Positions 20,408 to 29,444 of a stretch of 64,000 nt of DNA are shown one piece after another (the first letter of the stretch is position 1; each line of letters opens with the position of its first letter). The DNA comes from Dehalococcoidia bacterium (lineage in GTDB: Bacteria; Chloroflexota; Dehalococcoidia; Bin125), in contig JAJEBU010000126.1 of NCBI GenBank assembly GCA_022822375.1, forward strand, positions 1-64,000, given 5' to 3'. The notes below the pieces were generated by a model that saw nothing but the letters and a program-made list of their open reading frames with translations, was not told the DNA's origin and searched no databases. A program made the position numbers and the translations under genes.

Positions 20408-20413
20408 AGTGTA
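20408..20413 (-). promoter_or_regulatory. Candidate leaderless -10 element of gatB
   Basis: TACACT on the minus strand lies seven bases before the gatB ATG. The intervening GACATAC has no ribosome-binding purines. Same layout as hyuA and yvcK, and the hexamer is identical to that of hyuA. The divergent metallophosphoesterase begins only 23 nt from gatB. Confidence 0.45.
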
Positions 20414-20423
20414 CGCGCAGACC

Positions 20424-21332
20424 ATGAGCAAGCTGCTGCTAGTCTGCGAGCACGAGTCTGCCGCGTGGGAGCGGCGCTGGGAGTCTCTGCACGACATGAG
20501 TACTGATGTCTATCCGCCGCGGGCCGGGCTGCCGCAGGCGACGTCCGAAGTCCGACCGCTGCGGATGCTGCACACGTCCGATGTCCATCTCGGCGCGTAC
20601 ACCTCGCAGCCATACAGAGACGAAGGCCACGGCGAGCAGCTTGAGCCCGCGCTGGCAGCCTTCAAGCACGTGCTCGAGCTGGGCGTGAAGGCGGATGTCG
20701 AGGTGGTTGCGATTGCCGGCGACTTCTTCGATCACGTGCGGGTCAAACGGCCGTACGTCGAGGTCGCGGGCGAACTGATGGCGGCGGTCGAGCGACCGGT
20801 CGTGATCTTGCCCGGCAACCACGACCCGCACATGCCCGAGGGCATCTACGAGAAATTCGCCGACGCCTTTCCCTCCAATGTGCACATCATTGCCTCCGCA
20901 GAGGGAGAGCTCGTGTTGCTGGAGGACGTTGGCGTTCAATTCTGGGGTCAGGCGCACGAGAGCTACAACGACTTCTCGCCGGCATCGGCGCGGCCGGCTT
21001 GGGCTCACAGTAGCGAGCAGTACATCTGGCGCGTCGCGATGGCGCACGGCTACTACGTGGGCATGGGCGAGTCCCGCTATTCCTACCAGATTCGCGCCTC
21101 AGAAATCACCTCGATGGAGGCCGACTATGTCGCGCTCGGCCATATCGATGTCCACGAGGGCGTCGGCGAGGGTGGCGTGCCCGCCTACTACCCCGGCGCG
21201 CCGAGACACTCGGGCGGCGCAACGATCGTGGACTTCGCAGCCGACGGCGTGACCGTCCGACACGAAATGCACGATGGCGCCGCCGACGATCCGCAATCAC
21301 CGAATCCGATGATGGCCGCCCGCCTGCACTAA
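20424..21332 (+). CDS. Calcineurin-like metallophosphoesterase (SbcD/DNA-repair-nuclease type)
   Basis: A 302-residue dinuclear-metal phosphoesterase. The five blocks of the family are visible: 'TSDVHLGAY', 'IAGDFFDHV', 'PGNHDPHM', 'AMAHGYYVG' and '[10 protein letters not shown]'. The first and last blocks resemble SbcD/Mre11-like and YfcE-like enzymes, but there is no SbcC partner nearby, so nuclease function is uncertain. Two starts are possible: ATG 20424 (MSKLLLVCE) or ATG 20496 (MSTDVYPPR); neither has a clear Shine-Dalgarno, and the conserved fold starts about residue 48 of the longer form. The earlier ORF-track start overlaps gatB. It may head a transcript with the two downstream oxidoreductases. 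Confidence 0.82.
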   Translation: MSKLLLVCEHESAAWERRWESLHDMSTDVYPPRAGLPQATSEVRPLRMLHTSDVHLGAYTSQPYRDEGHGEQLEPALAAFKHVLELGVKADVEVVAIAGDFFDHVRVKRPYVEVAGELMAAVERPVVILPGNHDPHMPEGIYEKFADAFPSNVHIIASAEGELVLLEDVGVQFWGQAHESYNDFSPASARPAWAHSSEQYIWRVAMAHGYYVGMGESRYSYQIRASEITSMEADYVALGHIDVHEGVGEGGVPAYYPGAPRHSGGATIVDFAADGVTVRHEMHDGAADDPQSPNPMMAARLH

Positions 21333-21388
21333 CGTTCCCGCCCCTGTGTGAACGAGTGAGGACCGCGGGCGACAAGACAGGAGACGCC

Positions 21389-22378
21389 GTGAGCTTTCGA
21401 GCATTCGTGGTGACGAAGGATGATGACAACTTCGCCGCGTCGGTCCAGATGCTGGACGACGCTGACCTGCCGGATGGCGACGTCACCGTCGCGGTTGAGT
21501 GGTCCGACCTGAACTACAAGGACGGCCTGGCCTGCACACCAAACGGCCGCGTCGTGACGTCCTATCCGATGACGCTGGGCATCGACTTTGCCGGAACGGT
21601 TGTCGAGTCGTCTGATGCCCGCTACGCCGTGGGAGACTCGGTCGTCGCGACCGGCTACGACCTCGGTACGGGACATCCCGGCGGCTATGCCGAGCGGGTG
21701 CGCGTGCCAGGCGATTGGCTCTCGCCCATGCCCAAGGCGATGACGTCGGAAGAGGCGATGGTGCTCGGCACGGCGGGCATCACTGCGGCGATGTCGATTG
21801 ACGCGATTGAGCGAGCCGGCATTGGACCCGATGCAGGCCCGGTGATGGTCAGCGGCGCGACAGGCGGCGTTGGCTCTACGGCGGTTGCCATGCTCGCCGC
21901 CCGTGGCTACACCGTCCACGCGAGCACGGGCAAAGTCGCCGAGCACGATTTCCTGCGCGACCTGGGCGCCTCGGAGATCCTCGACCGCGAGGAACTGGCT
22001 GCGGAGTCTCGGCGTCCGCTGGAGCGCGAGCGCTGGGCAGCCGCCGTTGATCCGGTCGGAGGCTCGACCACGGTCTCGCTGCTGCGTCAGACGAAGTACG
22101 GCGGGGTGGTTGCCCTGTCGGGACTGACCGGCGGTGCGGGCATCTCGACGACGGTCATGCCGTTCATCCTGCGCGGTGTCACGTTGGCAGGCATCGAATC
22201 GGTCTATTGGCCGGGCGATGATCGACCGCGCTTGTGGGCGCGCATGGCCGAGGACTTCAGCGGCGGCAACCTGCTCGATCTGGTGGAATCTCGGATCGGC
22301 CTCGAGGATGTGCCCGAGGCCGCCGCCAAGATTCTCGGCGGCGGCGTGCGCGGGCGAATCCTCGTTCGACCGGCATAG
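21389..22378 (+). CDS. Acrylyl-CoA reductase/quinone oxidoreductase (AcuI/YhdH family)
   Basis: A zinc-free medium-chain reductase that uses NADPH; family members reduce acryloyl-CoA or quinones. The 329-residue protein shows 'SDLNYKDGLACTPNG', the GroES-like 'YPMTLGIDFAGTVVES', the cofactor loop 'VSGATGGVGSTAVAML' and the C-terminal 'GVRGRILVRPA', all typical of the AcuI/YhdH branch. GTG 21389 is chosen because AGGAGA lies 5 nt upstream; the ORF track's GTG 21356 has no such site. The LLM oxidoreductase follows after 14 nt with its own Shine-Dalgarno, so they are co-transcribed. A role in propionate/acrylate metabolism would fit the propionyl-CoA carboxylase elsewhere in the window but is speculative. 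Confidence 0.88.
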   Translation: MSFRAFVVTKDDDNFAASVQMLDDADLPDGDVTVAVEWSDLNYKDGLACTPNGRVVTSYPMTLGIDFAGTVVESSDARYAVGDSVVATGYDLGTGHPGGYAERVRVPGDWLSPMPKAMTSEEAMVLGTAGITAAMSIDAIERAGIGPDAGPVMVSGATGGVGSTAVAMLAARGYTVHASTGKVAEHDFLRDLGASEILDREELAAESRRPLERERWAAAVDPVGGSTTVSLLRQTKYGGVVALSGLTGGAGISTTVMPFILRGVTLAGIESVYWPGDDRPRLWARMAEDFSGGNLLDLVESRIGLEDVPEAAAKILGGGVRGRILVRPA

Positions 22379-22392
22379 CTTGGAGGCTTGAT

Positions 22393-23328
22393 ATGCAGAT
22401 TGGCATCTTCATTGGCGGGGCGGGCCCGGCCGACAGCGTTCGTGACGTCGTGGCGCAAGCCCAACGAGCCGAAGCAGCCGGATTCTCGACCTTTGGCATG
22501 GCCAACATCTTCTCGCACGACGCGATGGGCGCTTTGACTCTGGCCGCGGCCGAGACCGAGCGCATCGAGTTGATGACGGCCGTCGTGCCGACCTATCCGC
22601 GTCACCCGCATGCGATGGCTCAGCAGGCGCTGACCGTGCAGGCGGCGTCAGGCGGAAGGCGCTTCGTGCTCGGCATCGGACTGTCCCACCAGATTGTGAT
22701 CGAGGGCATGTTCGGTTACTCGTTCGACCGTCCCGCGCGTCACATGACGGAGTACCTCGATGTGCTCCTGCCGTTGCTCAACGGCGAGCCCGTGCGCACC
22801 GATGGCGAACACTACCGCGGTCAGGTGTCGCTGGACATTCCTGATGCCGAGAAGCCAGTCTCCTGCATGCTCGCCGCGATGGGACCCGTCATGCTCAAGC
22901 TGGCCGGTGCGCGGACTGACGGCACCATCCTCTGGATGACCGCAGCATCGGTCGTCGAGAGCTACATTGCGCCCACGATGAACGCCGCTGCGGCGGCGGC
23001 TGGCCGGCCCACGCCGCGTACGGTGGTGGGATTGCCAATCATGCTCGGCGGCGATGTCGACGCGATGCGCGAGACTGCGGCAGCGCAGTTCTCCAACTAC
23101 GGCAATCTGCCGTCGTACCGCTCGATGCTGGACAAACAGGGCGCGGCCAATCCCGAGGACGTGGCGATCCTGGGCAGCGAAGAGCAGATCGAAACGCAGC
23201 TGCGTCAGCTGCGGGACGCGGGCGCGACCGATTTCGTCGGCGTCACCTTCGGCTCGGATGATGCGCGGTCGCGGACAGAGGCGTTTCTCGCCTCATTGGC
23301 ACCGTCGCTCCAGACAGAGCGAAGCTGA
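22393..23328 (+). CDS. LLM-class (luciferase-like) F420-dependent oxidoreductase
   Basis: A 311-residue TIM-barrel oxidoreductase of the bacterial luciferase superfamily, which uses coenzyme F420 or FMN. It begins 'MQIGIFIGGAGPADSVRD' and includes 'RRFVLGIGLSHQIVIEGM' and 'AARPTPRTVVGLPIML'-like segments typical of the F420-associated branch. ATG 22393 has GGAGG 8 nt upstream; the longer ORF-track start overlaps the previous gene. The substrate is unknown. It is the last gene of the plus-strand trio and converges with sigA, 25 nt away. Confidence 0.85.
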   Translation: MQIGIFIGGAGPADSVRDVVAQAQRAEAAGFSTFGMANIFSHDAMGALTLAAAETERIELMTAVVPTYPRHPHAMAQQALTVQAASGGRRFVLGIGLSHQIVIEGMFGYSFDRPARHMTEYLDVLLPLLNGEPVRTDGEHYRGQVSLDIPDAEKPVSCMLAAMGPVMLKLAGARTDGTILWMTAASVVESYIAPTMNAAAAAAGRPTPRTVVGLPIMLGGDVDAMRETAAAQFSNYGNLPSYRSMLDKQGAANPEDVAILGSEEQIETQLRQLRDAGATDFVGVTFGSDDARSRTEAFLASLAPSLQTERS

Positions 23329-23353
23329 GCACGTCCCGCTCGCAGGCCTGGGC

Positions 23354-25438
23354 CTACTCGATGTAGTCGCGGAGGCGCGTGGCGCGCGAAGGATGACGCA
23401 GCTGTCGCAGCGCTTTCGCCTCGATCTGGCGAATCCGCTCTCGAGTGACGTTGAAGTCGCGGCCGACCTCTTCGAGCGTGCGGGCACGGCCGTCTCCGAG
23501 TCCGAAGCGCAGCTGCAGCACCTCACGCTCGCGCGGGAGGAGTGAATCGAGGACGGCGCCGACCGTCTCCTTGAGCAGCTGCTGACCGGCGGCCGCGTCG
23601 GGCGGCGTGGTCTTGTCGTCCTCCACGAAGTCGCCCAGATGACTGTCGTCTTCCTCGCCGATCGGTGTTTCGAGCGAGACGGGCTCCTGCGAGACCTTGA
23701 TGATCTCGCGTACGCGCTGGGCGTCGACACCCATACCCTCGCCGATCTCTTCGAATGTCGGCTCGCGGCCCAGTTCCTGCACGAGCCGGCGTGAGACGCG
23801 GACCTGTTTGTTGATCGTCTCCACCATGTGGACCGGGATGCGAATCGTCCGTGCCTGATCCGCGATCGCTCGGGTGATCGCCTGGCGAATCCACCATGTC
23901 GCATAGGTCGAGAACTTGTAGCCCTTGCGGTAGTCGAACTTTTCGACGGCGCGGACGAGGCCGATGTTGCCCTCCTGAATCAGGTCGAGCATCGACATGC
24001 CGCGTCCGATGTATTTCTTCGCGACGGACACGACCAGCCGCAGATTGGCCTCGGTCAGGCGTTTCTCCGAGAGGTACGCGTCCTCCTTGAGCACGCCGAT
24101 CCGTCGTTCACAGCGCAGCGCGACGGTCTCGAGTCGGCTGTCGAGGTCGTTCGGACAGGGGATGAGGTTCTCGATCCCGTCGGTCGCGCGCAGCAGATGC
24201 CGCACGTGCCGCTCGTTGAAGATGTGCGTGACGACGGAGACTTGAACCAGACGTTCCTCGGCACGGGCTTCGTCATATGCCTCGTCAGCTGCACCAAAGA
24301 TCGTGACCAACGCCTCGCGCAGATCAGGGTCCATCTCCTGGTCGACGCGCTCGCGGAAGGTCTGATGCTTGGTCAGATCGAAGAGTGAGAGATCGGCGCA
24401 GTCAATCTGCTCGGCGATGACGGCGATTTCCGGCAGCAGCGACTCCAACTGCAAGAGCAGATAGATCGTCACTTCGATGGCGTTCGGCGCGCGGCCGTTC
24501 TGGATGCGCCACTCCTCTTCGAAGTCCCGGATCCAGTTTCCTTCTTCCATCTGTCGTGAGAGTTCGCGCTCATCTTCTGCCTTGAGCAGGTTGACGCGGC
24601 CAATCTCACGCAGATACATGCGGACCGGATCGTCGACGCCGTCCGCCTCTTCGTGAACGTTCTGTCGGCCTTCTTTGCGCAGTTCAATGATGCGACGGGA
24701 GCCGACATCCTTGCTGCGTTCGTAGAGGTCCACGGTGGGAATCTCAACCTCTGCCGCGGCCTTCTTGCTGCGACGGCGGCTCTTGCCGGTTGCAGCGCCC
24801 TTGCGGCGGGTGTTCTTCTTCGGCGTCGGATCGGGCCGCGGCTGCAGGGGACGGTCGAGGGCCGCCAGCAGTTCGCCAATCTTTTGCTTGTCCTCGTCGG
24901 TCTCTTCGCCGTTGAGCGTAAAGTTGGCGACGGCGGCGTGCGAAATCTGACGCTCCTCGTGCATCTTGGCCTGATTGCGCCGTTCGGCGGCCTTCTTCGG
25001 CGTCGGCGCGGCCTTGGTCGATTTCTTGGTCGTGCGCTTGGGCTGCTCGGCGAGGTTGATGGTGCGTCGGCCGGCGGGCATCGAGAACTCGTCGACCGGT
25101 GCGGTCAGCGCACGCACCCGCGCTTCTTCTTCCGACTGCGCCACGGCGCGCGGCTTTCGCTGACCCGGCGCCTCCGCCGTCATGCGCCGGTCGCCCAACT
25201 GGTCGTGGACGAGCTGGCGGAGGCGGCCCACGATGTGATCGCCCAGTTCGGCCGAGCGGGCTCGTTCGGCCAACACGGCGGCGGAGGCGACTGGTTGCTT
25301 GGGCTTTCGCTTCGTCGAGCGTCTGCGAGCGGGCCGCGCGCGTCCGCCGCCGCCGTTGGACCGATTGCCGGCCGCTTCCGAAGTCGGGGCCGTCTTGATC
25401 GGAGCAGACTTGGCCTCGTCAACGTTGGCTGTGGTCAT
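23354..25438 (-). CDS. sigA: RNA polymerase primary sigma factor (sigma-70 group 1)
   Basis: Directs housekeeping transcription. The 694-residue chain has region 1.2 near residue 266 ('[17 protein letters not shown]'), a long non-conserved insert, region 2 near 459-530 ('[15 protein letters not shown]', '[14 protein letters not shown]', '[13 protein letters not shown]'), region 3, and region 4.2 near 650-690 ('[20 protein letters not shown]'). The first 250 residues are a basic, Ala/Lys/Arg-rich extension without a clear region 1.1. It starts 56 nt after dnaG and is probably co-transcribed with it from the promoter at 27444-27472, the classical dnaG-rpoD arrangement. Confidence 0.96.
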   Translation of the reverse strand: MTTANVDEAKSAPIKTAPTSEAAGNRSNGGGGRARPARRRSTKRKPKQPVASAAVLAERARSAELGDHIVGRLRQLVHDQLGDRRMTAEAPGQRKPRAVAQSEEEARVRALTAPVDEFSMPAGRRTINLAEQPKRTTKKSTKAAPTPKKAAERRNQAKMHEERQISHAAVANFTLNGEETDEDKQKIGELLAALDRPLQPRPDPTPKKNTRRKGAATGKSRRRSKKAAAEVEIPTVDLYERSKDVGSRRIIELRKEGRQNVHEEADGVDDPVRMYLREIGRVNLLKAEDERELSRQMEEGNWIRDFEEEWRIQNGRAPNAIEVTIYLLLQLESLLPEIAVIAEQIDCADLSLFDLTKHQTFRERVDQEMDPDLREALVTIFGAADEAYDEARAEERLVQVSVVTHIFNERHVRHLLRATDGIENLIPCPNDLDSRLETVALRCERRIGVLKEDAYLSEKRLTEANLRLVVSVAKKYIGRGMSMLDLIQEGNIGLVRAVEKFDYRKGYKFSTYATWWIRQAITRAIADQARTIRIPVHMVETINKQVRVSRRLVQELGREPTFEEIGEGMGVDAQRVREIIKVSQEPVSLETPIGEEDDSHLGDFVEDDKTTPPDAAAGQQLLKETVGAVLDSLLPREREVLQLRFGLGDGRARTLEEVGRDFNVTRERIRQIEAKALRQLRHPSRATRLRDYIE

Positions 25439-25494
25439 GCGTCGCGCCTCTCCTGTTGGTGCAACGTCCTGCCGACTCTGGTGCGGCCAGAGAA

Positions 25495-27393
25495 TCAGGC
25501 AGGCGTAGACGGTGCGGGTGTGTCGGGTGGACGATGCAGCCGCAGCGCTTCGTCGCGGAACTGGATCATGTTGAGCGCCTCCTGCAGGAGGTCAGGATCG
25601 TCGACGGCGTCGGTACCGCCTCGGTCCAGCAGCGCCGCCGCGCGGGCCGCATCGTCAGGCCGTGCGCCTGAACTCGTCAGTTGGAGTTCTTGGTTCTTCA
25701 GACGGAGACCCTCTTTGATGCGGCGCTTGCGGATGCGCGCAATCGCGTCCGCCATAGCGGCGGCCGCGTCATCGTCACTGTAGGGCGGAAGCTCGCCAGC
25801 GTCACGCGCGAGACGGCGAATTCGCTCCGCAACGTCAGGATTCAACGCGATCACGTCATCGAGCGACGCCGAAGGCTGGTCGGCCAGCGCGTTCAGAATG
25901 ATGCGATCCTCCGAGTCCTCGACCAGCTCGACATCGCCGAGCCCGAACATCTCGCGCACGCCCGGATGGCGGATCGCGAGATGAAGCAGGAAGGTCTGCT
26001 GCCGGTTCCGCGTCCGAGCAGGCTGCGGTACGGGCGCGTCGCCGCTGCGCCGACGGCCGCTGGACGGCGGCGCGTAGTCGCTCGCCAGCGTTCCTCGTTC
26101 CACACGCGCATATGCGGCGACCCGGCGCGTGTACTCCTCGCGGAGCACCGCGTCTCCGATCGTTCGAATGGTCGGCATCACTTCGGCGACATAGTCCGAG
26201 CGTCCGCGCGGCGATTCCATGTCGTGGTTGCCGCGCACGTGGTCCAACAGCCAATCGAGGAATGGAGGCGCAGTCTCGACCAGCTCGCGCCAGAGGTCCG
26301 GCTCGGCCCTGATCAGATCATCCGGGTCTCGCCCATCTGGCAGCGGAATGATTCGAATGTCGTTGGAGAGCGTCTGTTGCAGCTGACCGATGCGGCGGAA
26401 GTCGGTCGACACGGTCTGCTGGGCGCCGAGCGCCTCGCGGGCAGTGGCGATGCCGCGTCGAGCAGCGGCCTGTCCGGCGGCGTCAGGGTCCAAGGCCAGG
26501 CGGACGTCGGTGGCGATCGGCTTGAGCAGGCCGATCTGCGTTTCGGTCAGCGCGGTGCCCATCGAGGCGACGGTGTTGGGCGTGCCGAACTCGTGCGCGC
26601 TGATCACGTCCGTGTAGCCCTCGACGATGATCACTCGGCCCGTTTCGCGGACGGCTGTGCGGGCGAGATCGAGGCCGTAGAGAATGTCGCGCTTGCGGAA
26701 CAGGCCGCTCTCGGGCGTGTTGATGTACTTGGCCGGCTCGTCGATCAGGGTGCGGCCGCCAAAGCCGACGGTTTCAGATCGCGCGTTGCGGATCGGGAAG
26801 ATCAGCCGGTCGCGGAAGCGGTCGAGCGGCCCGCGCTCGGTCGAGATGATCAATCCCGCCGCCTCGGCGTCCTCCAATCGGTGTCCACGCGCCGAAAGAT
26901 GATGGACGAGCGCGTCGGAGTCGGAGACGGCCACGCCGAGATTGAACTGTCGAGCTGCGTCGATGGAGATTCCGCGCGCCTGCAGATAGTCGCGCGCGTC
27001 GCGGCCAATCGACGGTTCGTGCAGGTTGCCGCGCCAGAAATGCATCGCCGCGTCGTTGGCGAGCAGCAGCCGTTCGCGCCGTTCGTCTTGCTGTTGCTGT
27101 TCGGCGGTGCGCGGGCGCAGTTCGACGCCGGCTCGTTCGGCCAAACGCCTCAAGGCCTCGCGAAAGTCGACGTTGTGCCGCTTCATCTCCCACGAGAAGA
27201 CGTCGCCACCCTCGGAACATGCGCCGAAACAATGCCACGACTGACGCTCGGGGTTGACGACGAAGGACGGAGTGCGCTCGGAGTGGAACGGACAGGGCGC
27301 CTTGTACGTCGAGCCGCTGCGTTTGAGCGCGACTTCGGAGGAAATCAAGTCAACGATATCGGTGCGCGCCTTGACCTCTTCTGCAGCAGTCAC
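25495..27393 (-). CDS. dnaG: DNA primase
   Basis: Makes RNA primers for replication. The 632-residue protein has the N-terminal CHC2 zinc domain (Cys34, His37, Cys55, Cys59), the catalytic Toprim region with '[10 protein letters not shown]' near residue 260 and 'LALDPDAAG' near 301, and a C-terminal helicase-binding region. The zinc site is CX2H-X17-CX3C ('[12 protein letters not shown]'), one residue longer than the usual CX2C; related 'CFGAC' forms occur in some other bacteria. Start is GTG 27393, 51 nt after a near-consensus promoter -10. Followed by sigA. Confidence 0.96.
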   Translation of the reverse strand: MTAAEEVKARTDIVDLISSEVALKRSGSTYKAPCPFHSERTPSFVVNPERQSWHCFGACSEGGDVFSWEMKRHNVDFREALRRLAERAGVELRPRTAEQQQQDERRERLLLANDAAMHFWRGNLHEPSIGRDARDYLQARGISIDAARQFNLGVAVSDSDALVHHLSARGHRLEDAEAAGLIISTERGPLDRFRDRLIFPIRNARSETVGFGGRTLIDEPAKYINTPESGLFRKRDILYGLDLARTAVRETGRVIIVEGYTDVISAHEFGTPNTVASMGTALTETQIGLLKPIATDVRLALDPDAAGQAAARRGIATAREALGAQQTVSTDFRRIGQLQQTLSNDIRIIPLPDGRDPDDLIRAEPDLWRELVETAPPFLDWLLDHVRGNHDMESPRGRSDYVAEVMPTIRTIGDAVLREEYTRRVAAYARVERGTLASDYAPPSSGRRRSGDAPVPQPARTRNRQQTFLLHLAIRHPGVREMFGLGDVELVEDSEDRIILNALADQPSASLDDVIALNPDVAERIRRLARDAGELPPYSDDDAAAAMADAIARIRKRRIKEGLRLKNQELQLTSSGARPDDAARAAALLDRGGTDAVDDPDLLQEALNMIQFRDEALRLHRPPDTPAPSTPA

Positions 27394-27443
27394 GATCCGA
27401 CCCCCAACCGCGCACCGCCAAGCGGTTCCCCAAGCATTAAGTG

Positions 27444-27472
27444 AATGTAAAGCGAACTGCCGTCTTTTTCAA
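27444..27472 (-). promoter_or_regulatory. Near-consensus sigma-70 promoter of dnaG-sigA
   Basis: On the minus strand TTGAAA (27467-27472) and TACATT (27444-27449) are separated by exactly 17 nt. The -35 matches four of six and the -10 four of six positions of consensus, and the surrounding 40 bases are unusually A+T-rich for this genome. Predicted transcription start is near 27437, giving a leader of about 44 nt before the dnaG GTG. This is the best promoter match I found in the window. Confidence 0.65.
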
Positions 27473-27498
27473 TCGCGCCCGGTACTCAGTGAGACCGA

Positions 27499-29418
27499 TC
27501 ACTCGTCCAGCGACATGGTGATGGTGTTGTTCGAGGTGTCCGACTCGGCCAGATTTCCAGTGGTCACGATGGTCATCGTGATCTCGCCGCTGTGCGGCTG
27601 GTTGCTGGCCAGAGTCTCCACGCCGCCCGCGGCCAGCGGTGAGACGTCGGCGGAGCGTCGCGGGATGACTTCGAGTTCCGTCTCAGCCGAATCCGCGATG
27701 ACCACGAAGAATGACTCCGCCGGCCCGTCGCCTTGATTGACGACGGTGAACAGGACGTAGCCGTCGCGAGTGCTCTGCGTGTCGAGGAAGGTCAGGTCGG
27801 GCAGCTCCGCGGGCTGTTGCACCGGCGTGTCTGTCGGCTGATCGGTGTCGGCGTCTTGCGCAGAATCCTCTTGCTGGCCGTCCGATCCATCCCCGACCGC
27901 GCCGGGCGCGGACAGCGAGACCTGGAAGGTGTTGTTGGCAGAGGTCGTGTCGATCGCGGACTCGAGCACGATCAGCGCTTGAACGTCCACGCCGTCATCG
28001 AGGTCGAGGTCCAGCGGGATCGAGCGCAGGTCATCGGGAGCCATGCTGAGCACGACGGCGGCCGATCCAAGCTCGACCCCGCTCGCCGCGTCGACGACGG
28101 AGATGAGGACATCGGCGCGCTCGATATCGACATCGCTGGCGTTGGTGATCGACACGTTGAGCCGGCGCAGGTCGTCAGCAGTCTGGCGGGCGGTGACGAT
28201 GGCGATGTCCACCTCGTCCCGCAGAGCTTCCTGTCCCGGTTGGTCACTATCGGGGTCCGCGGATGATTGCTGCTGGGCAGCATCGTCCGCTGCGCCCTCC
28301 GCAATCACGTGAATCACGATCCGATCGTCGTACCGATCATCCTCAGGCGTGAAGACGACCAGCTGCAGTTCATAGGAGCCTGAGTTGGTGATCCAACGCT
28401 GGATGTCTTCTACCACTTCGGCGTACGGGTCGGCCGGGCCTTCAGCGGAGTGAATGAGCACCGAATTGCCGAGGGTGTTGTCTGGCGAGATCGGCGTGAG
28501 ATAGAGCAGCGCACTGCTGACGGTCACATTGGGCGCGCTGATCTCCACATCGAAGGCGAAGTCGTCGCCGAGCATGAAGCGTGCCGCATTGGTCGGGGAG
28601 TCGATCTGTGCCGCGCCGATGCCGCTAGATGTCTGCCCGTTGGTCGAGCCTGGCGTTTGTGATTGGCTGCCCGACGATGCCGCTGCGTCGTCCTGCGGCA
28701 GCGCTCCGCCCTGCGGGACGAGGACGACCGGTGTGGCCTGCCGTTCCTCGCGACCCGCGGCGTCGATCGCCACGATCGTGACCTCCACCTCGCCCGTCTC
28801 GCCCGGCGTCCAGTCGATGTTCGCGAGGTACTCGTTGTCGACCAGCGCTGGGGTCACAGAGACGACGCGGTTCCCGTCGACGAGCATGTCGAACCTCTCG
28901 ATTGGTTGGCTGCCGGTCGCGGAGATGGCCAGGCGGACCGTCGTCCCGGTGACGATCTGCTGCAGCGGCGAGATGCCCAGCACCTGAAGTCGCAGGGCGG
29001 CGGCGACCCGTGCCTGGTCATCCGTGACCTCGACGCGAATTTGCCGCTCGGTCTCGACGCCCTCGGCGTCCAGCGCGACGATTCTCAACTCCGCGAAGCC
29101 CAGCCGCGTCGGCGTCCACACGAACGTGCCGATGTACGCGCCCCGATCGGCCGAGTAGGCGGGCAGGACGGAGACGAGCGATTGTCCGTCGACGAACAGT
29201 TCCAAGGTCGCGACGGGGTTGCCTGAGGAGATGGTGACCGTGATGCTCTGCGGGTCTTCCAGCAATACCAGTTCGCCGTCGTCGACCGAGATGACGACGA
29301 GCGGCGCATTGGGCTCGTTCGAGTTGAGCACGTCGAGTGTGAGGATCAGCACAGCCACGGCGGCGACGATGCCGCTGATCACGACGAAGATGGCAATCGA
29401 ACCGATGCGGCTGCCCAT
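27499..29418 (-). CDS. Membrane-anchored extracellular protein with Ig-like/CARDB domains
   Basis: A 639-residue protein with one N-terminal membrane helix (residues 7-31, 'IAIFVVISGIVAAVAVLILTL') and no lipobox, so it is probably displayed outside. Two similar beta-rich modules follow (about 40-130 and 140-235, each ending in 'VE...VTDDQ/VAIDAAGREE' style strands and 'GE.EVTIVAIDA'), then a Gln/Ser-rich linker, another module to about 375, and two CARDB-like modules (about 395-500 and 530-635; 'NQGDGPAESFFVVI', 'DTSNNTITMSL'). No catalytic motif is seen. It lies 26 nt after ppsA, an unexpected partner. Likely a structural or adhesive envelope protein; function unknown. Confidence 0.75.
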   Translation of the reverse strand: MGSRIGSIAIFVVISGIVAAVAVLILTLDVLNSNEPNAPLVVISVDDGELVLLEDPQSITVTISSGNPVATLELFVDGQSLVSVLPAYSADRGAYIGTFVWTPTRLGFAELRIVALDAEGVETERQIRVEVTDDQARVAAALRLQVLGISPLQQIVTGTTVRLAISATGSQPIERFDMLVDGNRVVSVTPALVDNEYLANIDWTPGETGEVEVTIVAIDAAGREERQATPVVLVPQGGALPQDDAAASSGSQSQTPGSTNGQTSSGIGAAQIDSPTNAARFMLGDDFAFDVEISAPNVTVSSALLYLTPISPDNTLGNSVLIHSAEGPADPYAEVVEDIQRWITNSGSYELQLVVFTPEDDRYDDRIVIHVIAEGAADDAAQQQSSADPDSDQPGQEALRDEVDIAIVTARQTADDLRRLNVSITNASDVDIERADVLISVVDAASGVELGSAAVVLSMAPDDLRSIPLDLDLDDGVDVQALIVLESAIDTTSANNTFQVSLSAPGAVGDGSDGQQEDSAQDADTDQPTDTPVQQPAELPDLTFLDTQSTRDGYVLFTVVNQGDGPAESFFVVIADSAETELEVIPRRSADVSPLAAGGVETLASNQPHSGEITMTIVTTGNLAESDTSNNTITMSLDE

Positions 29419-29444
29419 GTGCCTCCTGCGGACGCGGCAGTCGG

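Noticed and set aside
23344-23355. AGGCC-TG-GGCCT as terminator between LLM gene and sigA
   Set aside because: The loop would be only two bases and there is no T-run.
25681-27444. 587-codon plus-strand ORF opposite dnaG
   Set aside because: Fully antisense to an intact dnaG and without recognisable domains.
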